DNA from: Kaistella treverensis | GTDB lineage: Bacteria > Bacteroidota > Bacteroidia > Flavobacteriales > Weeksellaceae | DNA length: 64,000 nt | NCBI RefSeq assembly: GCF_900114045.1 | Contig: NZ_FORQ01000002.1 | Span: 248,001 to 312,000, forward strand | Direction of reading: 5' to 3' | Part shown: piece after piece, positions 45,001-53,978 of the stretch | How positions within the stretch are numbered: position 1 is the first letter of the stretch | Layout of the letters: every line of letters begins with the position of its first letter | Notes under the pieces: generated by a model | The model's database searches: none | What the model was told of the DNA's origin: nothing | What the model saw: only the letters and a program-made list of their open reading frames with translations | Program-made: the position numbers and the translations under genes

Positions 45001-45072
45001 CCCGCGCCCCGACCTGAGTGGAGCTCTCCGCCGCGGCGGAAGCGGGAACGGAGGGCGGAAAAAGGCGTCCAA
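45001..45072. repeat. GC-rich palindromic island
   Basis: A 70-bp stretch of strikingly high G+C (46 of the 60 bases at 45001-45060) in AT-rich surroundings. It contains the perfect 14-bp palindrome TCCGCCGCGGCGGA (45027-45040), and CCTGAGTGGAGCTC just before it. It lies directly after the lepA stop, so it would be in the lepA mRNA 3' end. Origin and function unknown. Confidence 0.7.
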
Positions 45073-45078
45073 ACTCAA

Positions 45079-46875
45079 TTATTCATTCAGCTTCAACACC
45101 GCCATAAATGCGGATTGCGGCACTTCTACCCGACCGATTTGCTTCATTTTTTTCTTCCCTTCTTTCTGCTTTTCCAACAATTTACGCTTACGGGAAATAT
45201 CGCCACCGTAACATTTTGCGGTCACATCTTTTCGTAAAGCTTTGATGGTTTCGCGGGCAATAACTTTCGCGCCGAGCGCCGCCTGAACGGCAATATCAAA
45301 CTGCTGACGTGGAATAAGTTCGCGAAGTTTTTCGCACATTCTTTTACCGATATAATACGCGTTGCTGTCGTGGATGAGCGAGGAAAGCGCATCTACCATG
45401 TCGCCATTGATGAGAATATCCATTTTCACTAGTTTTGAAGCGCGGAAACCAATTGGATGGTAATCAAAACTCGCATAACCTTTGGAAATTGATTTCAAAC
45501 GGTCGTAAAAATCAAAAACAACTTCCGCAAGCGGCATGTTGAAAACCATTTCTACACGGTCGGAAGTCAGATAATTTTGGGTTACAATTTCACCTCTTTT
45601 CTCAATACAAAGCGTCATTACCGGGCCGACAAAATCGGACTTTGTGATGATGGAAGCTTTGATGAAAGGTTCTTCCACGCGGTCAAGCATCATAGGATCG
45701 GTCATTTCTGACGGATTGTTGATGAGAATCATTTTGTCCGGGTCTTTTTTGGTGTAACCGTGGTAGGAAACGTTCGGAACCGTGGTGATGACATCCATAT
45801 TAAACTCGCGGTCAAGTCTTTCCTGAACGATTTCCATGTGAAGCATGCCTAGGAAGCCGCAACGGAAACCAAAGCCAAGCGCCGCGGAACTTTCCGGTTC
45901 GAAAACCAGTGACGCGTCATTTAACCTTAACTTCTCGAGCGAGAAACGCAATTCTTCGAAATCTTCAGCTTCAATTGGATAAATTCCGGCGAAAACCATT
46001 GGTTTTACTTCTTCGAAACCTTCAATTGCAGCTGCTGCACCATTTTCAAAAGTAGTGATCGTATCTCCTACTTTAACTTCGCGGGCGTCTTTAATCCCGG
46101 AAATTATATAACCAACGTCGCCGGTCATAATTTCTTTTTTCGGAGCCTGTTTTAGTTTTAAAGTTCCAACCTCATCGGCTTCGTACATTTTGCCGGTCGC
46201 CATAAATTTAATGCGCTGGCCTTTTTTAATGCTGCCGTGCACGACTTTAAAATACGCCTCGATACCGCGGAAAGGATTGTAAACTGAATCAAAAACCAAT
46301 GCCTGCAATGGTGCATCGGGATCACCAACAGGTGCCGGAATTCTGTTCACAATTTGCTCCAACAATTCGTGCACACCTTCGCCGGTTTTTCCGGAAACAC
46401 GCAAAACGTCTTCGTATTCGCAGCCGATTAGGTTCATAATTTCATCAGTTACTTCTTCCGGATTAGCTGAAGGTAAATCGATTTTATTGAGAATTGGAAT
46501 AATCGTAAGGTCATTTTCCAAAGCTAAATATAAATTGCTTATCGTCTGCGCCTGAATGCTTTGCGCGGCATCAACGATTAAGAGCGCACCTTCGCAAGCT
46601 GCGATGGAACGGGAAACTTCGTAGGAAAAATCTACGTGTCCCGGTGTATCGATAAGGTTGAGAATATATTTTTCACCATTCAGTTCGTAATCCATTTGGA
46701 TCGCGTGAGATTTTATGGTAATTCCGCGTTCTTTTTCAAGATCCATATCGTCCAGCGTCTGCGATTGCAGCTCTCTTTGGGTCACCGTGTTGGTGTATTC
46801 CAAAAGGCGGTCTGCGAGTGTAGACTTTCCGTGATCGATATGTGCAATGATGCAAAAGTTTCGTATGTTTTTCAT
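45079..46875 (-). CDS. lepA: Elongation factor 4 (LepA)
   Basis: Ribosomal back-translocation GTPase. The 598-residue length is standard. The G domain shows [15 protein letters not shown] (P-loop), RGITIKSH (switch I), DTPGHVDFS (G3) and NKIDLP (G4). The LepA-specific C-terminal domain ends in [20 protein letters not shown] -7 box lies 21 nt upstream of the ATG. It appears to be a single-gene unit. Confidence 0.98.
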   Translation of the reverse strand: MKNIRNFCIIAHIDHGKSTLADRLLEYTNTVTQRELQSQTLDDMDLEKERGITIKSHAIQMDYELNGEKYILNLIDTPGHVDFSYEVSRSIAACEGALLIVDAAQSIQAQTISNLYLALENDLTIIPILNKIDLPSANPEEVTDEIMNLIGCEYEDVLRVSGKTGEGVHELLEQIVNRIPAPVGDPDAPLQALVFDSVYNPFRGIEAYFKVVHGSIKKGQRIKFMATGKMYEADEVGTLKLKQAPKKEIMTGDVGYIISGIKDAREVKVGDTITTFENGAAAAIEGFEEVKPMVFAGIYPIEAEDFEELRFSLEKLRLNDASLVFEPESSAALGFGFRCGFLGMLHMEIVQERLDREFNMDVITTVPNVSYHGYTKKDPDKMILINNPSEMTDPMMLDRVEEPFIKASIITKSDFVGPVMTLCIEKRGEIVTQNYLTSDRVEMVFNMPLAEVVFDFYDRLKSISKGYASFDYHPIGFRASKLVKMDILINGDMVDALSSLIHDSNAYYIGKRMCEKLRELIPRQQFDIAVQAALGAKVIARETIKALRKDVTAKCYGGDISRKRKLLEKQKEGKKKMKQIGRVEVPQSAFMAVLKLNE

Positions 46876-46895
46876 TTAAAATAGAAGATAGTGCG

Positions 46896-46903
46896 CAAAT
46901 TTA
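46896..46903 (-). promoter_or_regulatory. -7 box of lepA
   Basis: Leftward TAAATTTG matches TANNTTTG, 21 nt before the lepA ATG. Confidence 0.6.
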
Positions 46904-46978
46904 GTGTTTTTTGATGGATTTTTTAGCGGAAATAAAACGGAGTAATCACCAAGAAAAAATGAAAATAATTTGAAAAAC

Positions 46979-47014
46979 TAACCACTAAAAGAGCATTTTT
47001 TTCATTTTTTAAAA
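46979..47014 (+). repeat. Dispersed TAAAA-loop element
   Basis: ACCACTAAAAGAGCA followed by a T-run, CATTTTTTAAAAGC. The 271-bp lepA spacer (46876-47146) otherwise holds only promoter, terminator and a second element copy. Confidence 0.45.
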
Positions 47015-47060
47015 GCTGAAATATATCTATTTCAAAAATAAATTTTCAAAAAAAATTTAT

Positions 47061-47090
47061 TTGCCGTTAAAATGGTGTTTTTTTATAAAA
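47061..47090 (+). repeat. Dispersed TAAAA-loop element
   Basis: TTGCCGTTAAAATGGTG followed by a T-run and ATAAAAG, about 50 bp from the previous copy and next to a true terminator hairpin. Confidence 0.45.
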
Positions 47091-47126
47091 GAACGACCTC
47101 TACAAATAAATTGCAGAGGTCGCTCA
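47088..47126 (-). terminator. Terminator of the sigma/anti-sigma/periplasmic operon
   Basis: Stem CGACCTCT (47094-47101) with AGAGGTCG (47115-47122), 21 bp after the last stop. Read leftward it ends in CTTTTATAAAAAAA. Confidence 0.8.
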
Positions 47127-47146
47127 AACATTAAAAAAATAAACTA

Positions 47147-47659
47147 TTATGGTCGCCTGCGCTGCGGACCTGGATTTCGAGGCCCGTCTTGTTTTTTATC
47201 TAATATCTTGGTACGCATTTTACCTTCTGTCTGGTACATTTTCAGAACCTGCTGAGGTGAAATTACTTTCATGAATTTCTGCGCGTAATTTTTTCTGTTA
47301 TCTAAAAGCTGCTGCCCGATTTCAAAACTTTGTTCCAGTTGTTTTACCGCTTCAGCATCGCTCATGTTTTCATAATTTTCGTCCGCGGTGAACTTTTCTT
47401 TTATTGCATTCTGCTTTTCCTGATATTCGGCGTACAGATTTTTAAATTCCTCCTGCTGATTGCCTGGCACTTCAAGCTCAGAGATCATCATTTTTTCGCG
47501 GAATTCCTTTAAAAGGTTCATTCGGTCTTCCGGTTTCATTTTCTGGATAATCTCTTTCCTTTGTTCAGGCTTCATATTTTTCCAGTCGTAGTTCAGTTGT
47601 TGGGCAAAACTCGCGGAAGTTAGAAGTGCGACGCTCAGAAGTGTTAAAATCTTTTTCAT
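47147..47659 (-). CDS. Periplasmic helical protein, CpxP/Spy-like in layout
   Basis: A 170-residue exported protein (signal peptide about residues 1-19, ending SFAQ). The mature part is charged and helical, with a repeated MKPEQRKEIIQKMKPEDRMN motif, and ends in a basic PGPQRRRP tail. I do not recognise a definite family; the layout resembles small periplasmic chaperone or metal-sensing proteins of the CpxP/Spy type. It is the last gene of the leftward unit with an ECF sigma factor and a membrane protein (6-bp gap), so it may be their target or part of the sensing system. Confidence 0.65.
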   Translation of the reverse strand: MKKILTLLSVALLTSASFAQQLNYDWKNMKPEQRKEIIQKMKPEDRMNLLKEFREKMMISELEVPGNQQEEFKNLYAEYQEKQNAIKEKFTADENYENMSDAEAVKQLEQSFEIGQQLLDNRKNYAQKFMKVISPQQVLKMYQTEGKMRTKILDKKQDGPRNPGPQRRRP

Positions 47660-47665
47660 TGTTGC

Positions 47666-48202
47666 TTAATTATACAAGTCCAGGTAAATATCTTGCTCTG
47701 CATTTTGTGATAAATCTGCTAATTCGGCGCGGGTAAAATTCGAAAGAATTTGATCGACCTGAATTTCTGCTGTTTTTACCTGTTCTTTTTCCTTTTGCTT
47801 TGCAAATTTAGCTGTTTTCTCACTAAAATTTGTTTTTGCTTCTGCGGTGTTTTTTGGATTATTGTTTTCTATGGAAGTTAAATCCTGTTCTAAAATTTTC
47901 AGCGCAACTGCTTCTTCAGAAGGTATAGCTTCCTGTTCTGCAGCGTTCACGGTGTTTTTAATTTCAACTTCATTCTGTGCGACAGATGGTGTTTCTGCGG
48001 GCGCGGAAGTCAGGAAAAAAGTAAAACCAAACAGCAACGCAACTGCGGCGGCGGCCGTATAAGCCCAGTTCATTTTGATAACCTTTCCTGCTTTTTCCTG
48101 AAGAATTTCGGCCAGAACCTTGTTTTGCATTTCAGCAAAAAAGTTCTCTTTATGCGTGAAAATATTTTTGCGTTCTAACTTATCTAAATCAAATTCTTTC
48201 AT
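47666..48202 (-). CDS. Probable anti-sigma factor membrane protein
   Basis: A 178-residue protein with one membrane segment (about residues 46-68, NWAYTAAAAVALLFGFTFFL) after a charged N-terminal cytoplasmic region, then a Glu/Ala/Lys-rich periplasmic part. No recognised zinc anti-sigma motif. The anti-sigma call rests on position: 12 bp downstream of an ECF sigma gene and 6 bp upstream of a periplasmic protein gene, with the right topology. Confidence 0.65.
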   Translation of the reverse strand: MKEFDLDKLERKNIFTHKENFFAEMQNKVLAEILQEKAGKVIKMNWAYTAAAAVALLFGFTFFLTSAPAETPSVAQNEVEIKNTVNAAEQEAIPSEEAVALKILEQDLTSIENNNPKNTAEAKTNFSEKTAKFAKQKEKEQVKTAEIQVDQILSNFTRAELADLSQNAEQDIYLDLYN

Positions 48203-48214
48203 CTTTTTCGTATC

Positions 48215-48766
48215 TTAATCCGTGTAATTTTGTTTAATGTAATCTTCAACTTTTTGCTTGGCATAGTGGTAATTGGTCTTTAAAGTCCCCACCGACATGT
48301 CTAAAATCTGCGACATATCTTCGTAGGGTAAGTCTTCATAATACCTCATATTAAAAACCAGTTTCTGCTTATCCGGCAAAGAATGGATGGCTTTCTGCAA
48401 TAAAACCTGAATTTCATCTGCATCGGGCTGCACATTGTCTGCTACTAAATTCTGAAGATAATTGGTAGATTCTTCGTCATTTTTCTGCATTTTTTTCATT
48501 TTGTTTAACTGCTGCAAAGATTCGTTGGTTGCAATCCTGTAAAGCCAGGTGTAGAGCTGACTTTCCTGTTTAAACTGATGAAAATTCTGATAAGCTTTAA
48601 TAAAAGTATCCTGTAAAACATCCTGTGAGATATCGTGATCCACGATAAAGCGCCGGATATGCCAATATAACCTGCTCTGATATGCATCCATCATCATGCG
48701 AACTCCTTTTTCACGGGTTTTCTCGCCAGACATCAACTTGATAATTTCGGCTTCCTTAATCTTCAT
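48215..48766 (-). CDS. ECF-type RNA polymerase sigma factor
   Basis: Group 4 sigma-70 factor. Region 2 is visible as QDVLQDTFIKAYQNFHQF and YTWLYRIATNESLQQL (about residues 50-85), and region 4 as LPDKQKLVFNMRYYEDLPYE and MSVGTLKTNYHYAKQKVEDY (about 138-178). The start at ATG 48766 (MKIKEAEIIKL) gives 183 residues; an in-frame ATG at 48823 adds 19 residues unlike the family. It probably controls its own operon in response to an envelope signal (inference). Confidence 0.9.
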   Translation of the reverse strand: MKIKEAEIIKLMSGEKTREKGVRMMMDAYQSRLYWHIRRFIVDHDISQDVLQDTFIKAYQNFHQFKQESQLYTWLYRIATNESLQQLNKMKKMQKNDEESTNYLQNLVADNVQPDADEIQVLLQKAIHSLPDKQKLVFNMRYYEDLPYEDMSQILDMSVGTLKTNYHYAKQKVEDYIKQNYTD

Positions 48767-48845
48767 TGAGATGCAATCGGTGTTTTGATGAGTGAATTGT
48801 TTAAAAGTTAAAAAAGACTTCAATTTTTAGTCCAAACCAAAATAC

Positions 48846-48853
48846 TATCTTTG
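48846..48853 (+). promoter_or_regulatory. -7 box of the DUF2520-KdsC-Maf unit
   Basis: TATCTTTG matches TANNTTTG, 16 bp before the ATG at 48870. Confidence 0.6.
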
Positions 48854-48869
48854 TTTATAATACTTTTCT

Positions 48870-49622
48870 ATGAAGATTGTCATTATAGGTTCGGGCAATG
48901 TAGCGTATCATTTATGCAAAGCATTCGCTCAAAATCACATTTCTGTTGCCCAAATTTTTGGCCGGAATGAAACTGATTTAAAGCAGATTTCTGCAGAACT
49001 TGATATACCGTTTTCCACCACTGCACTTGCCGATGCAGATTTATATATTATTTGCGTCAGCGATGATTCTGTTTCGGAAATTTCAAAGTTAATAAAAAAT
49101 GAAAACTCTTTGGTAGCGCACACTTCAGGTTCGTTGGAAAAAGAAATTCTTTCCGGTAATTACCGCAAAGCAAGTTTTTATCCTTTACAGACTTTTTCAC
49201 GGGCTAAAATGCTGAATTATTCCGAAATACCCTTCTTCATCGAAGCTGAGAAAAGAGAAGATGAAGATTTGCTTTTAAATTTAGCTGAAAAAATCAGCAA
49301 GAAGGTGATGCGTTCAACTTATGAAAAGCGAAAATATATCCATTTAACGGCTGTTTTTTCCTGTAATTTTGTAAATCATCTTTTTGCACGGGCGAAAGAA
49401 ATTTCAGACCGTGAAGAAATTCCGTTTGACTATTTTTTACCATTAATTAAAGAAACCACCCAGAAAATAGAGCATATTGAGCCGAAATTAGCGCAAACCG
49501 GTCCCGCGGTGCGGAATGACCAGCGCGTTTTGCAGCTTCACGAAGAACTTTTACCGTCTGATGAGCACCGGAAAATCTACAAAACGCTGAATGAATCTAT
49601 TAAAAAAATGTATGAGCTATAA
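48870..49622 (+). CDS. Rossmann-fold DUF2520 protein
   Basis: A 250-residue protein with an N-terminal NAD(P)-binding Rossmann motif IIGSGNVAYHL (residues 4-14) and the C-terminal helical DUF2520 domain (about 125-245, with TYEKRKYIHLTAVFSCNFVNH). Overall layout is like pyrroline-5-carboxylate reductase and ketopantoate reductase relatives, but the substrate is not known. It overlaps the KdsC-like gene by 11 bp; the Maf gene follows, suggesting an operon. Confidence 0.9.
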   Translation: MKIVIIGSGNVAYHLCKAFAQNHISVAQIFGRNETDLKQISAELDIPFSTTALADADLYIICVSDDSVSEISKLIKNENSLVAHTSGSLEKEILSGNYRKASFYPLQTFSRAKMLNYSEIPFFIEAEKREDEDLLLNLAEKISKKVMRSTYEKRKYIHLTAVFSCNFVNHLFARAKEISDREEIPFDYFLPLIKETTQKIEHIEPKLAQTGPAVRNDQRVLQLHEELLPSDEHRKIYKTLNESIKKMYEL

Positions 49623-50130
49623 ATCCAGATTAAAAAATATAAAAGCCTTTGTTTTTGATGTTGACGGCGTATTTACCGACGGAAGCGTGGTGCTGATGGC
49701 GGACAAAAGCATGTGCCGCGTGATGAATGTTCTCGATGGTTACGCGGTGGTGCAGGCGAGAAAACACAATTATCCGATTTGTGTAATTACCGGCGGCGAC
49801 GATCCTTCGGTGCGGAATAGAATATACTATTTAGGAATAACCGATTATTACGCTAAAATTGGCAATAAGCTGGAAAAATTCGAAGAATTCAAGCAAAAAT
49901 ATCAGCTTAAAAACGAAGAAATTCTCACCATGGGTGACGATATTCCCGATTTACCAATGATGAAGATTTCAGGAATTTCAGCATGTCCGAAGAATTCCGT
50001 GCCGGACATTAAACTGATTTCAGATTATATTTCTCCGACCGAAGGTGGAAAAGGCGCCGTTCGTGATGTGATTGAACAGGTGATGAAAGTGCAGGGAACC
50101 TGGCAGTTTGACGATACAAAAAGTGTTTAA
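49612..50130 (+). CDS. kdsC: HAD phosphatase, KdsC-like
   Basis: Small HAD hydrolase (172 residues from ATG 49612) of the KDO-8-phosphate phosphatase type, removing phosphate in lipopolysaccharide KDO synthesis. HAD motif I is FVFDVDGVFTDG, motif II is the Thr of CVITGG, and the GDDIPDLPMM segment is motif IV. Cap-less C1-type layout fits KdsC. No kdsA, kdsB or kdsD gene is adjacent. The frame opens at 49591, but the start at 49612 (MSYKSRLKNIKAF) overlaps the upstream gene less and is favoured. Confidence 0.85.
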   Translation: MSYKSRLKNIKAFVFDVDGVFTDGSVVLMADKSMCRVMNVLDGYAVVQARKHNYPICVITGGDDPSVRNRIYYLGITDYYAKIGNKLEKFEEFKQKYQLKNEEILTMGDDIPDLPMMKISGISACPKNSVPDIKLISDYISPTEGGKGAVRDVIEQVMKVQGTWQFDDTKSV

Positions 50131-50144
50131 ATAACAGGCAAAAA

Positions 50145-50702
50145 ATGAAAATATTACTCGGTTCAAACTCACCGCGCCGCAAAGAATTATTAAAGGAATT
50201 AGGTTTTGATTTTTCTGTCGTCAAGATTGATTGTGAAGAAAACTATCCTGAAAATTTGCCTGTTTCCGAGATTGCCGGTTATCTCTCCGAATTGAAATCG
50301 TCTGCTTACGGAAATTTAAAAAACGATGAAGTTTTATTGACGGCAGATACCATTGTGGTTTTAAACGAAACCGTTTTAGGAAAACCTGAAAAAGAAGTAC
50401 AGGCACGGGAAATGCTCGAAAAACTATCCGGCAAAATTCACGAGGTTTATACCGGAATTACCATACGGACTTTGGAAAAAACCATTACGCAAACCGATGT
50501 AGCGCAGGTTGAGTTCGACAATTTAAGTTCAGAAGAAATAGATTTTTATATTAAAAATTATCAGCCGTTCGATAAAGCCGGCAGCTATGGAATTCAGGAA
50601 TGGCTGGGGATGGCAAAAATTCGGTGCATTTCGGGCAGTTTTTTTACAATTATGGGTCTGCCCACGCATTTGGTTTATAACCTGCTGAAAGATTTAAAAT
50701 AA
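50145..50702 (+). CDS. maf: Maf-family nucleotide pyrophosphatase
   Basis: House-cleaning nucleoside triphosphate pyrophosphatase thought to remove non-canonical or modified nucleotides. The 185-residue protein has the Maf signature GSNSPRRKELLKELG, TADTIVVLNETVLGKPE (catalytic Asp region, about residues 66-82) and KAGSYGIQEWLG. It lies 14 bp after the KdsC-like gene and closes the three-gene unit. Confidence 0.93.
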   Translation: MKILLGSNSPRRKELLKELGFDFSVVKIDCEENYPENLPVSEIAGYLSELKSSAYGNLKNDEVLLTADTIVVLNETVLGKPEKEVQAREMLEKLSGKIHEVYTGITIRTLEKTITQTDVAQVEFDNLSSEEIDFYIKNYQPFDKAGSYGIQEWLGMAKIRCISGSFFTIMGLPTHLVYNLLKDLK

Positions 50703-50707
50703 AAAAT

Positions 50708-50742
50708 ATCGGCATAAAAGACCATATTTTTGCTAATTTTAT
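50708..50742 (+). repeat. Dispersed TAAAA-loop element containing a promoter box
   Basis: ATCGGCATAAAAGACCATA followed by TTTTTGC and TAATTTTATAA. Its T-run forms TATTTTTG, the likely -7 box of the next gene. Confidence 0.45.
50725..50732 (+). promoter_or_regulatory. -7 box of the SprE-like gene
   Basis: TATTTTTG matches TANNTTTG, 58 bp before the ATG. It lies inside a dispersed-element copy. Confidence 0.5.
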
Positions 50743-50789
50743 AATAAGCATTTTACAATAAAATCCTGATTTGAAAGTTATTATAAATA

Positions 50790-53282
50790 ATGAAAAAAAT
50801 TATACTTTTCCTTTTAACAATCGTGGTTATTAACTCCTGCTCATCGCGGAAGAAAGCCAACGATTCCACTTTCTTGAAAGGATTTTTCACCTATTATAAT
50901 ACCTTATTTAACAGTAAAGATGCGCTGGAAACAGAGTTGCGCAACCGCGATAAAAGCCACCGCGACAATTTTTATGCGCCGTACATCCAGATTCTTACCT
51001 ATGAAAATCAAGCCGAAGGAAGTGAGCTGAATAACGCTTTGACGGGCGACGATTTCGATCCGGGTTTTACAGGTTCCAACATGCGCGGAACGCCGGGTTC
51101 GCCTGGAAATTTTCAAGGTGACGGTGGTGGCCGCGGGAACGGCGGTGGTGCCACAATTCTGGAAATTGCAGAAGCAAAAGCACTGAAAGCAATCGCAAAA
51201 TATTCAGTGCTGAAAAATGGCGAAGAAAAAAACAAAAAGATTTTTGATGCGCACATTTTGCTTGCGCAGGCACGTATTTACCAGGAAAAACCTCTGGAAG
51301 CTTTAGATGCGCTGAACTATCTTTTCACCAATATGCGCGAAGATAAAAGATTGCCATTGGCGCGTATTTACCAGGGATTGGCGTACACAAAGATTGGAGA
51401 TTATGCACGGGCAGAAGAGATTTTTGCTGATTTAAAGCGAAGCGACATCAACAAAGATTTTCAACAACTTGCCAGCATTTATTATTCAGAAATGCTGCTG
51501 AATGCCAGTAAAAATCAGGATGCGATCATCGAGCTTGAAAATGCTTATGTAATCAATAAAAACAGAAAGTTACGCAGCCGGATTTCGTTTCTGCGTGGGC
51601 AAATTCTGGCAGATTTAGGTCGGGACGGAGAAGCGCGAGAAAGTTTTGTTACCGCATACCAAAACGCAAATGACTTTGAATTTGAAGTAAAATCTCAAAT
51701 TGAAATAGCAAAAACCTTTAACGGAACCGATGATGATTTCAACGGTGCAAAAGAATATCTTGAAAAAATCAGCAAAAAAGGCACATACGCCTCAAGAAAA
51801 AATGAATTTTACTACGCTCTTGGTTTGATGGCGAACAAAGCCGGAAAAAAAGAAGAAGCCAGGCAGTTTTTTGCACAATCTTTGTCCGAAAAAATTTCCG
51901 ATCCACAGGTGCGAGGCTTAACGTATTATGAAATAGGAAAAGATTATTTCGAAAACAGCGATTACCTTTCAGCAGGCGCGTTTTACGATTCAGCTTTGGC
52001 GGTGATGACCTATGAACCGGCAAAAATTCTTTTACAGGAACAGTCTTCGAATATTAAAAATGTCTCTGCAAATTATTATTTGATTAAGAAGAACGACAGT
52101 ATTTTGAATTTGACCAAAATGCCGCAAGCGGAGAGAATTGCGTATTTCACCACGTATATCGACGCGCTAAAAACCAAAGAACAGCAGCAGGAAATCTTGC
52201 AACGAAAAGCGGACAGAAGCAAAGGTTTTGACACTGGAGATTATTCAGCAAATTCGGCTTTTGCAGGAACTGCAGGCGCTTTCCAGAACTTCGATAATTC
52301 CAGAGGTAGCTTTTATTTTGCAAACACGGGAACTGTGGCAAAAGGGGAGTCCACTTTTAAACAAATCTGGGGAAACCGTTCGCTTAACGACGACTGGCGA
52401 ACTTCGGTGAGAAGCAACTCCATTGAAGACCTTCGAAACGAAGCGCTGGGACTTTCTACGGCGCCTAATCCACGCCGTTTTGAACCAACTTTCTACATTG
52501 ACCAGCTTCCGACCAGTCTCGCGGAAATAACCACTTTAAAGAAAGCGCGGGACACCGCTTCGCTTGGTCTCGGAAGAATGTATGAAAGTTATTTTGGCGA
52601 TACCGAACTTGCTACAAAAACTCTGTATGATTTGGTTGATCAGCAGCCTGAAGAAGAAACGAAACTACAGGCGCTTTACCAGATATTTTCGATGAATTAT
52701 GAAAAAAATCCGGCCGCAGCGGAACGTGCAAAACAGATGATTCTTACAGAATTTCCGTACACTTCGTATGCGGAATTTGTAAAAGATCCGAAAAATAAAG
52801 TTTTTTCTCAGTCTTCGGACGAGGTTGAAAAAATGTATGCTGAAGCTTTTGAGCTGTATAAAGATGAAAAATTTGAGGAAAGCAAAACGTTGATTCAAAT
52901 TGCTTTAGCGAAATATCCAAAAGATGCTTTAGTCCCGAAATTTGCGTTGCTAAATGCCTTTAATACTGGAAAAACCGCGGGGAAAGAAATTATGATTTTG
53001 CAGCTGGAACAGATTGCGCTGAATTATGCCAACACTACTGAAGGGGAAAAAGCCGCCGAAATGCTGAAATACCTGCACAGCGATTTACAGTTTGAAACTA
53101 CCGACAGCGCGGGAAATGTGGTACAACCGACGCGTCCGGAAAATTCGGGGCAAAAAATTCCGGATTCTATAAAAGTCGATACAGATGATCTTCCGCAAAA
53201 CGCTCCGCCACGACCAGGTGGCAGGGGAACGCCGCAAGATGTGCCGCAAAGTGGGAGCGGGAAAAAACCCAAAACAAAATAA
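50790..53282 (+). CDS. sprE: SprE/PorW-like TPR lipoprotein (type IX secretion/gliding)
   Basis: An 830-residue lipoprotein (lipobox INSC, Cys17). After a short YYNTLFNSKDALETEL segment typical of PorW/SprE proteins come a Gly/Pro-rich insert (about residues 92-122), then TPR repeats (about 120-400 and again about 600-740), and a Pro/Gly/Lys-rich tail (about 770-830). SprE is a TPR lipoprotein needed for type IX secretion and gliding in Flavobacterium. The match is from layout and short motifs, not from an alignment. A different TPR lipoprotein remains possible. Confidence 0.75.
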   Translation: MKKIILFLLTIVVINSCSSRKKANDSTFLKGFFTYYNTLFNSKDALETELRNRDKSHRDNFYAPYIQILTYENQAEGSELNNALTGDDFDPGFTGSNMRGTPGSPGNFQGDGGGRGNGGGATILEIAEAKALKAIAKYSVLKNGEEKNKKIFDAHILLAQARIYQEKPLEALDALNYLFTNMREDKRLPLARIYQGLAYTKIGDYARAEEIFADLKRSDINKDFQQLASIYYSEMLLNASKNQDAIIELENAYVINKNRKLRSRISFLRGQILADLGRDGEARESFVTAYQNANDFEFEVKSQIEIAKTFNGTDDDFNGAKEYLEKISKKGTYASRKNEFYYALGLMANKAGKKEEARQFFAQSLSEKISDPQVRGLTYYEIGKDYFENSDYLSAGAFYDSALAVMTYEPAKILLQEQSSNIKNVSANYYLIKKNDSILNLTKMPQAERIAYFTTYIDALKTKEQQQEILQRKADRSKGFDTGDYSANSAFAGTAGAFQNFDNSRGSFYFANTGTVAKGESTFKQIWGNRSLNDDWRTSVRSNSIEDLRNEALGLSTAPNPRRFEPTFYIDQLPTSLAEITTLKKARDTASLGLGRMYESYFGDTELATKTLYDLVDQQPEEETKLQALYQIFSMNYEKNPAAAERAKQMILTEFPYTSYAEFVKDPKNKVFSQSSDEVEKMYAEAFELYKDEKFEESKTLIQIALAKYPKDALVPKFALLNAFNTGKTAGKEIMILQLEQIALNYANTTEGEKAAEMLKYLHSDLQFETTDSAGNVVQPTRPENSGQKIPDSIKVDTDDLPQNAPPRPGGRGTPQDVPQSGSGKKPKTK

Positions 53283-53312
53283 AAGCGAAGATTATTCTTC
53301 GCTTTTTTTCTT
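53283..53312. terminator. Bidirectional terminator overlapping the tsaB 3' end
   Basis: Stem GCGAAG (53285-53290) with CTTCGC (53297-53302), extended by A/T pairs, loop ATTATT, T-run after. The hairpin includes the tsaB stop codon, so the last tsaB codons form half of the stem. Confidence 0.85.
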
Positions 53313-53972
53313 TTTCACGCCCTGAAATTCCTTTAGATAAAAAGGTTCAAAGTAGGCAACATCTTCAAATTCCTGATTTTCAAATTTATTAGCCGCTTTT
53401 TTGACCAAAAATTTCGCACTCGGGAAAACCTCAGCATTAAAATCTGCTTCGATGTTCTGTAAAATATCTTGAGCTTTAGCCGCGCCGTCACCTACGAAAA
53501 TAATTTTTTTACCCTGAAATTCCGCGAAAGAATTTTCATCTAAAATTTTTGCTTCCGTGTCGGCTAATAATTCTCCGGAAAAACCATCAAATACCGCCGA
53601 ATAAACTTCCATTCTACGCGCATCGATTAAGGGAATAATTAAATCATAACCTTGATTTAAAAAGGGTTCAACCATCGTTTCCAAAGAATTTACAGCGATC
53701 AGCGGAATGTTTAAACCATAGCAAAAACCTTTTGCAGACGATGATCCAATGCGCAAACCCGTGTACGAACCCGGACCTTTTCCAAGCGAAATGGCATCAA
53801 TATCTTTCAAAGTGAGTTTTGCGCCTTCCAAAGCCCATTGCACGAATAAATGTAAACTTTCGGACTGCTTATAATTGTCGGAAACTTCTTCGCAGAGACA
53901 CAGCAGTTTATCGCCGTCTGAAATGGCAACAGAACAGTTTCGGGAAGAGGTTTCGAGGTGAAGAATTTTCAT
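53292..53972 (-). CDS. tsaB: tRNA t6A synthesis protein TsaB
   Basis: Partner of TsaD in making N6-threonylcarbamoyladenosine at position 37 of ANN-decoding tRNAs. The 226-residue ASKHA-fold protein begins LHLETSSRNCSVAISDG and has SLGKGPGSYTGLRIGSSSAKG (about residues 63-83, the family signature) and IDARRMEVYSAVF. It is the last gene of a leftward cluster. Its stop codon lies in a shared terminator hairpin. Confidence 0.95.
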   Translation of the reverse strand: MKILHLETSSRNCSVAISDGDKLLCLCEEVSDNYKQSESLHLFVQWALEGAKLTLKDIDAISLGKGPGSYTGLRIGSSSAKGFCYGLNIPLIAVNSLETMVEPFLNQGYDLIIPLIDARRMEVYSAVFDGFSGELLADTEAKILDENSFAEFQGKKIIFVGDGAAKAQDILQNIEADFNAEVFPSAKFLVKKAANKFENQEFEDVAYFEPFYLKEFQGVKKKKSEE

Positions 53973-53978
53973 AATTTA

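Noticed and set aside
44912-45078. tRNA or structured RNA gene in the GC-rich island
   Set aside because: No cloverleaf or known RNA motif could be folded by eye; kept only as an unexplained palindromic island.
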